Assembly: GCF_000250875.1 (NCBI RefSeq)
Contig: NZ_JH605003.1
Span: 38,081-44,942, forward strand
Length of the DNA: 6,862 nt
Reading direction: 5' to 3'
Source: Sutterella parvirubra YIT 11816
Lineage (GTDB): Bacteria > Pseudomonadota > Gammaproteobacteria > Burkholderiales > Burkholderiaceae_F
Shown here: positions 6,216 to 6,862 of the stretch, piece after piece
Layout: each line of letters starts with the position of its first letter
Numbering within the stretch: position 1 is the stretch's first letter
Translations under genes and position numbers: made by a program
The notes under the pieces: model-generated
Seen by the model: the letters and a program-made list of their open reading frames with translations, nothing else
Told to the model about the DNA's origin: nothing
Database searches by the model: none

Positions 6216-6231
6216 CGAAAAATGCGTTCGG
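6215..6231 (-). repeat. Second small inverted repeat beside the main hairpin
   Basis: CCGAA and TTCGG pair over a 7-nt loop, directly abutting the larger hairpin on the side of the heptosyltransferase gene. On its own it is weak and could be chance in GC-rich DNA. Confidence 0.35.
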
Positions 6232-6238
6232 TTCGTGC

Positions 6239-6862
6239 TCAAGCCCTGCCGCGGGCGAGCACCCTTTCTGCGGCGGCGAGGACTTCGTCCGCGCCCGGCA
6301 CCTTGCCGACGCCGCCCAGGCTCTCGACGGGGCCGTCCCCGAAGAGCCGCAGCGTCTCCAGGGGCGTGGAAACGAAGATCCCGACGGAGGGGCAGCCCAG
6401 GGCCGCCGCCAGGTGGGAGAGCCCCGTGTCGACGCCGACCGTGAGGCTCGCGCCCTTCAAACCCGCCGCCACCGCGGCGAGCGGGGCGCGGGGCGCGACC
6501 ACGGCGCCCTCGACCTGCGCGGCGATCCGCCGCACGCGCTCCTCTTCGACGGCGCTCCCCCAGTAGAAGACGGAGGGGAGCCCGCGCGCCAAAAGTTCGC
6601 GGCAGAGCGTCACCCAGTGCGCTTCGGGCCAAAGCTTCTCGTCGCGGCTCGTGTTGACGGCCATCGCGGCGTACGGGGTCGCCATTGCCGGCACGGGTTC
6701 CGCCTTGGCGTCGAGCCCGAAGACGGCGTCGCCCCCGCGGAGGGGGTAGCCCAAAGCTTCGGCCGCAGCAGTTCGGTAGCGGAGCACCGCCCCCATCTCT
6801 TCGGGAAGGTCGAGGTGGCGCGAATAGAAAAACGATGCGATCGGCTCGCGCACCGTGCGGCG
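6239..6862 (-). CDS. waaC: Lipopolysaccharide heptosyltransferase I, C-terminal part (start outside window)
   Basis: The visible 207 codons run off the right edge with the frame still open (Arg-Arg-Thr precede the first in-window GTG), so the true start lies outside. The fragment is the donor-binding half of a GT9-family ADP-heptose:LPS heptosyltransferase, which adds heptose to the Kdo region in the cytosol. Counting from the first visible codon, REPIASFFYSR (5-15) resembles the linker region of WaaC. NTSRDEKLWPEAHW (70-83) holds the conserved Lys (76), YWGS is at 100-103, and VGVDTGLSHLAAALG (142-156) is the ADP-heptose-binding signature with Asp145 and His150. The position directly before waaA and the linker sequence favour WaaC (heptosyltransferase I) over WaaF or WaaQ. 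It is probably co-transcribed with waaA and thiD. Confidence 0.88.
   Translation of the reverse strand, partial: RRTVREPIASFFYSRHLDLPEEMGAVLRYRTAAAEALGYPLRGGDAVFGLDAKAEPVPAMATPYAAMAVNTSRDEKLWPEAHWVTLCRELLARGLPSVFYWGSAVEEERVRRIAAQVEGAVVAPRAPLAAVAAGLKGASLTVGVDTGLSHLAAALGCPSVGIFVSTPLETLRLFGDGPVESLGGVGKVPGADEVLAAAERVLARGRA

Noticed and set aside
5322..6632. 436-aa minus-strand open frame spanning the waaC-waaA junction
   Set aside because: It is extremely Arg/Ala/Gly-rich and out of frame with two well-supported glycosyltransferases, the typical composition of a GC-rich frame shadow.

Overview
This window looks like ordinary chromosomal housekeeping DNA from a high-GC Gram-negative proteobacterium. 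The genes form LPS-core and Lnt/MiaB clusters that are typical of proteobacteria. Signatures such as the YbeY stretches DYATNVLTF and HGVLHARGYDH, together with the waaC-waaA pairing, suggest Betaproteobacteria of the Burkholderiales type. A host-associated family such as Sutterellaceae is possible but is only a guess. GC is visibly high (judged by eye, not computed), which explains the many long antisense open frames.

Everything supported here is encoded on the minus strand, so the window reads biologically from right to left. The first block (6862 to 4035) holds the C-terminal part of a lipopolysaccharide heptosyltransferase (waaC-like, cut by the window edge), the Kdo transferase waaA and the thiamine-pathway kinase thiD. 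The thiD start lies inside the 3' end of waaA. The second block (4017 to 3855) is a compact tRNA unit: a sigma70-like promoter, a CAT-anticodon tRNA (elongator tRNA-Met most likely) with encoded CCA, and a strong rho-independent terminator.

The third block (3779 to 1) is the conserved cluster miaB - ybeZ (PhoH-like) - ybeY - ybeX/corC - lnt. It joins tRNA thiomethylation, an RNA-linked ATPase, the YbeY rRNA-processing endonuclease, a CBS-domain protein and apolipoprotein N-acyltransferase. Only the first 14 codons of lnt are in the window. Spacing is short throughout (20 to 42 nt, and a 4-nt ATGA overlap before lnt), so this is probably one transcript. No convincing promoter could be read for it between the tRNA terminator and miaB.

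I see no mobile element, CRISPR array, defence gene or orphan gene, and no undescribed system. The points worth a second look are small: the waaA/thiD overlap with a self-complementary thiD ribosome-binding site, two non-ATG starts (GTG for miaB, TTG for ybeZ), paired hairpins between the heptosyltransferase gene and waaA, a small inverted repeat inside the tRNA promoter spacer, and two gene junctions where a single in-frame stop separates neighbours.
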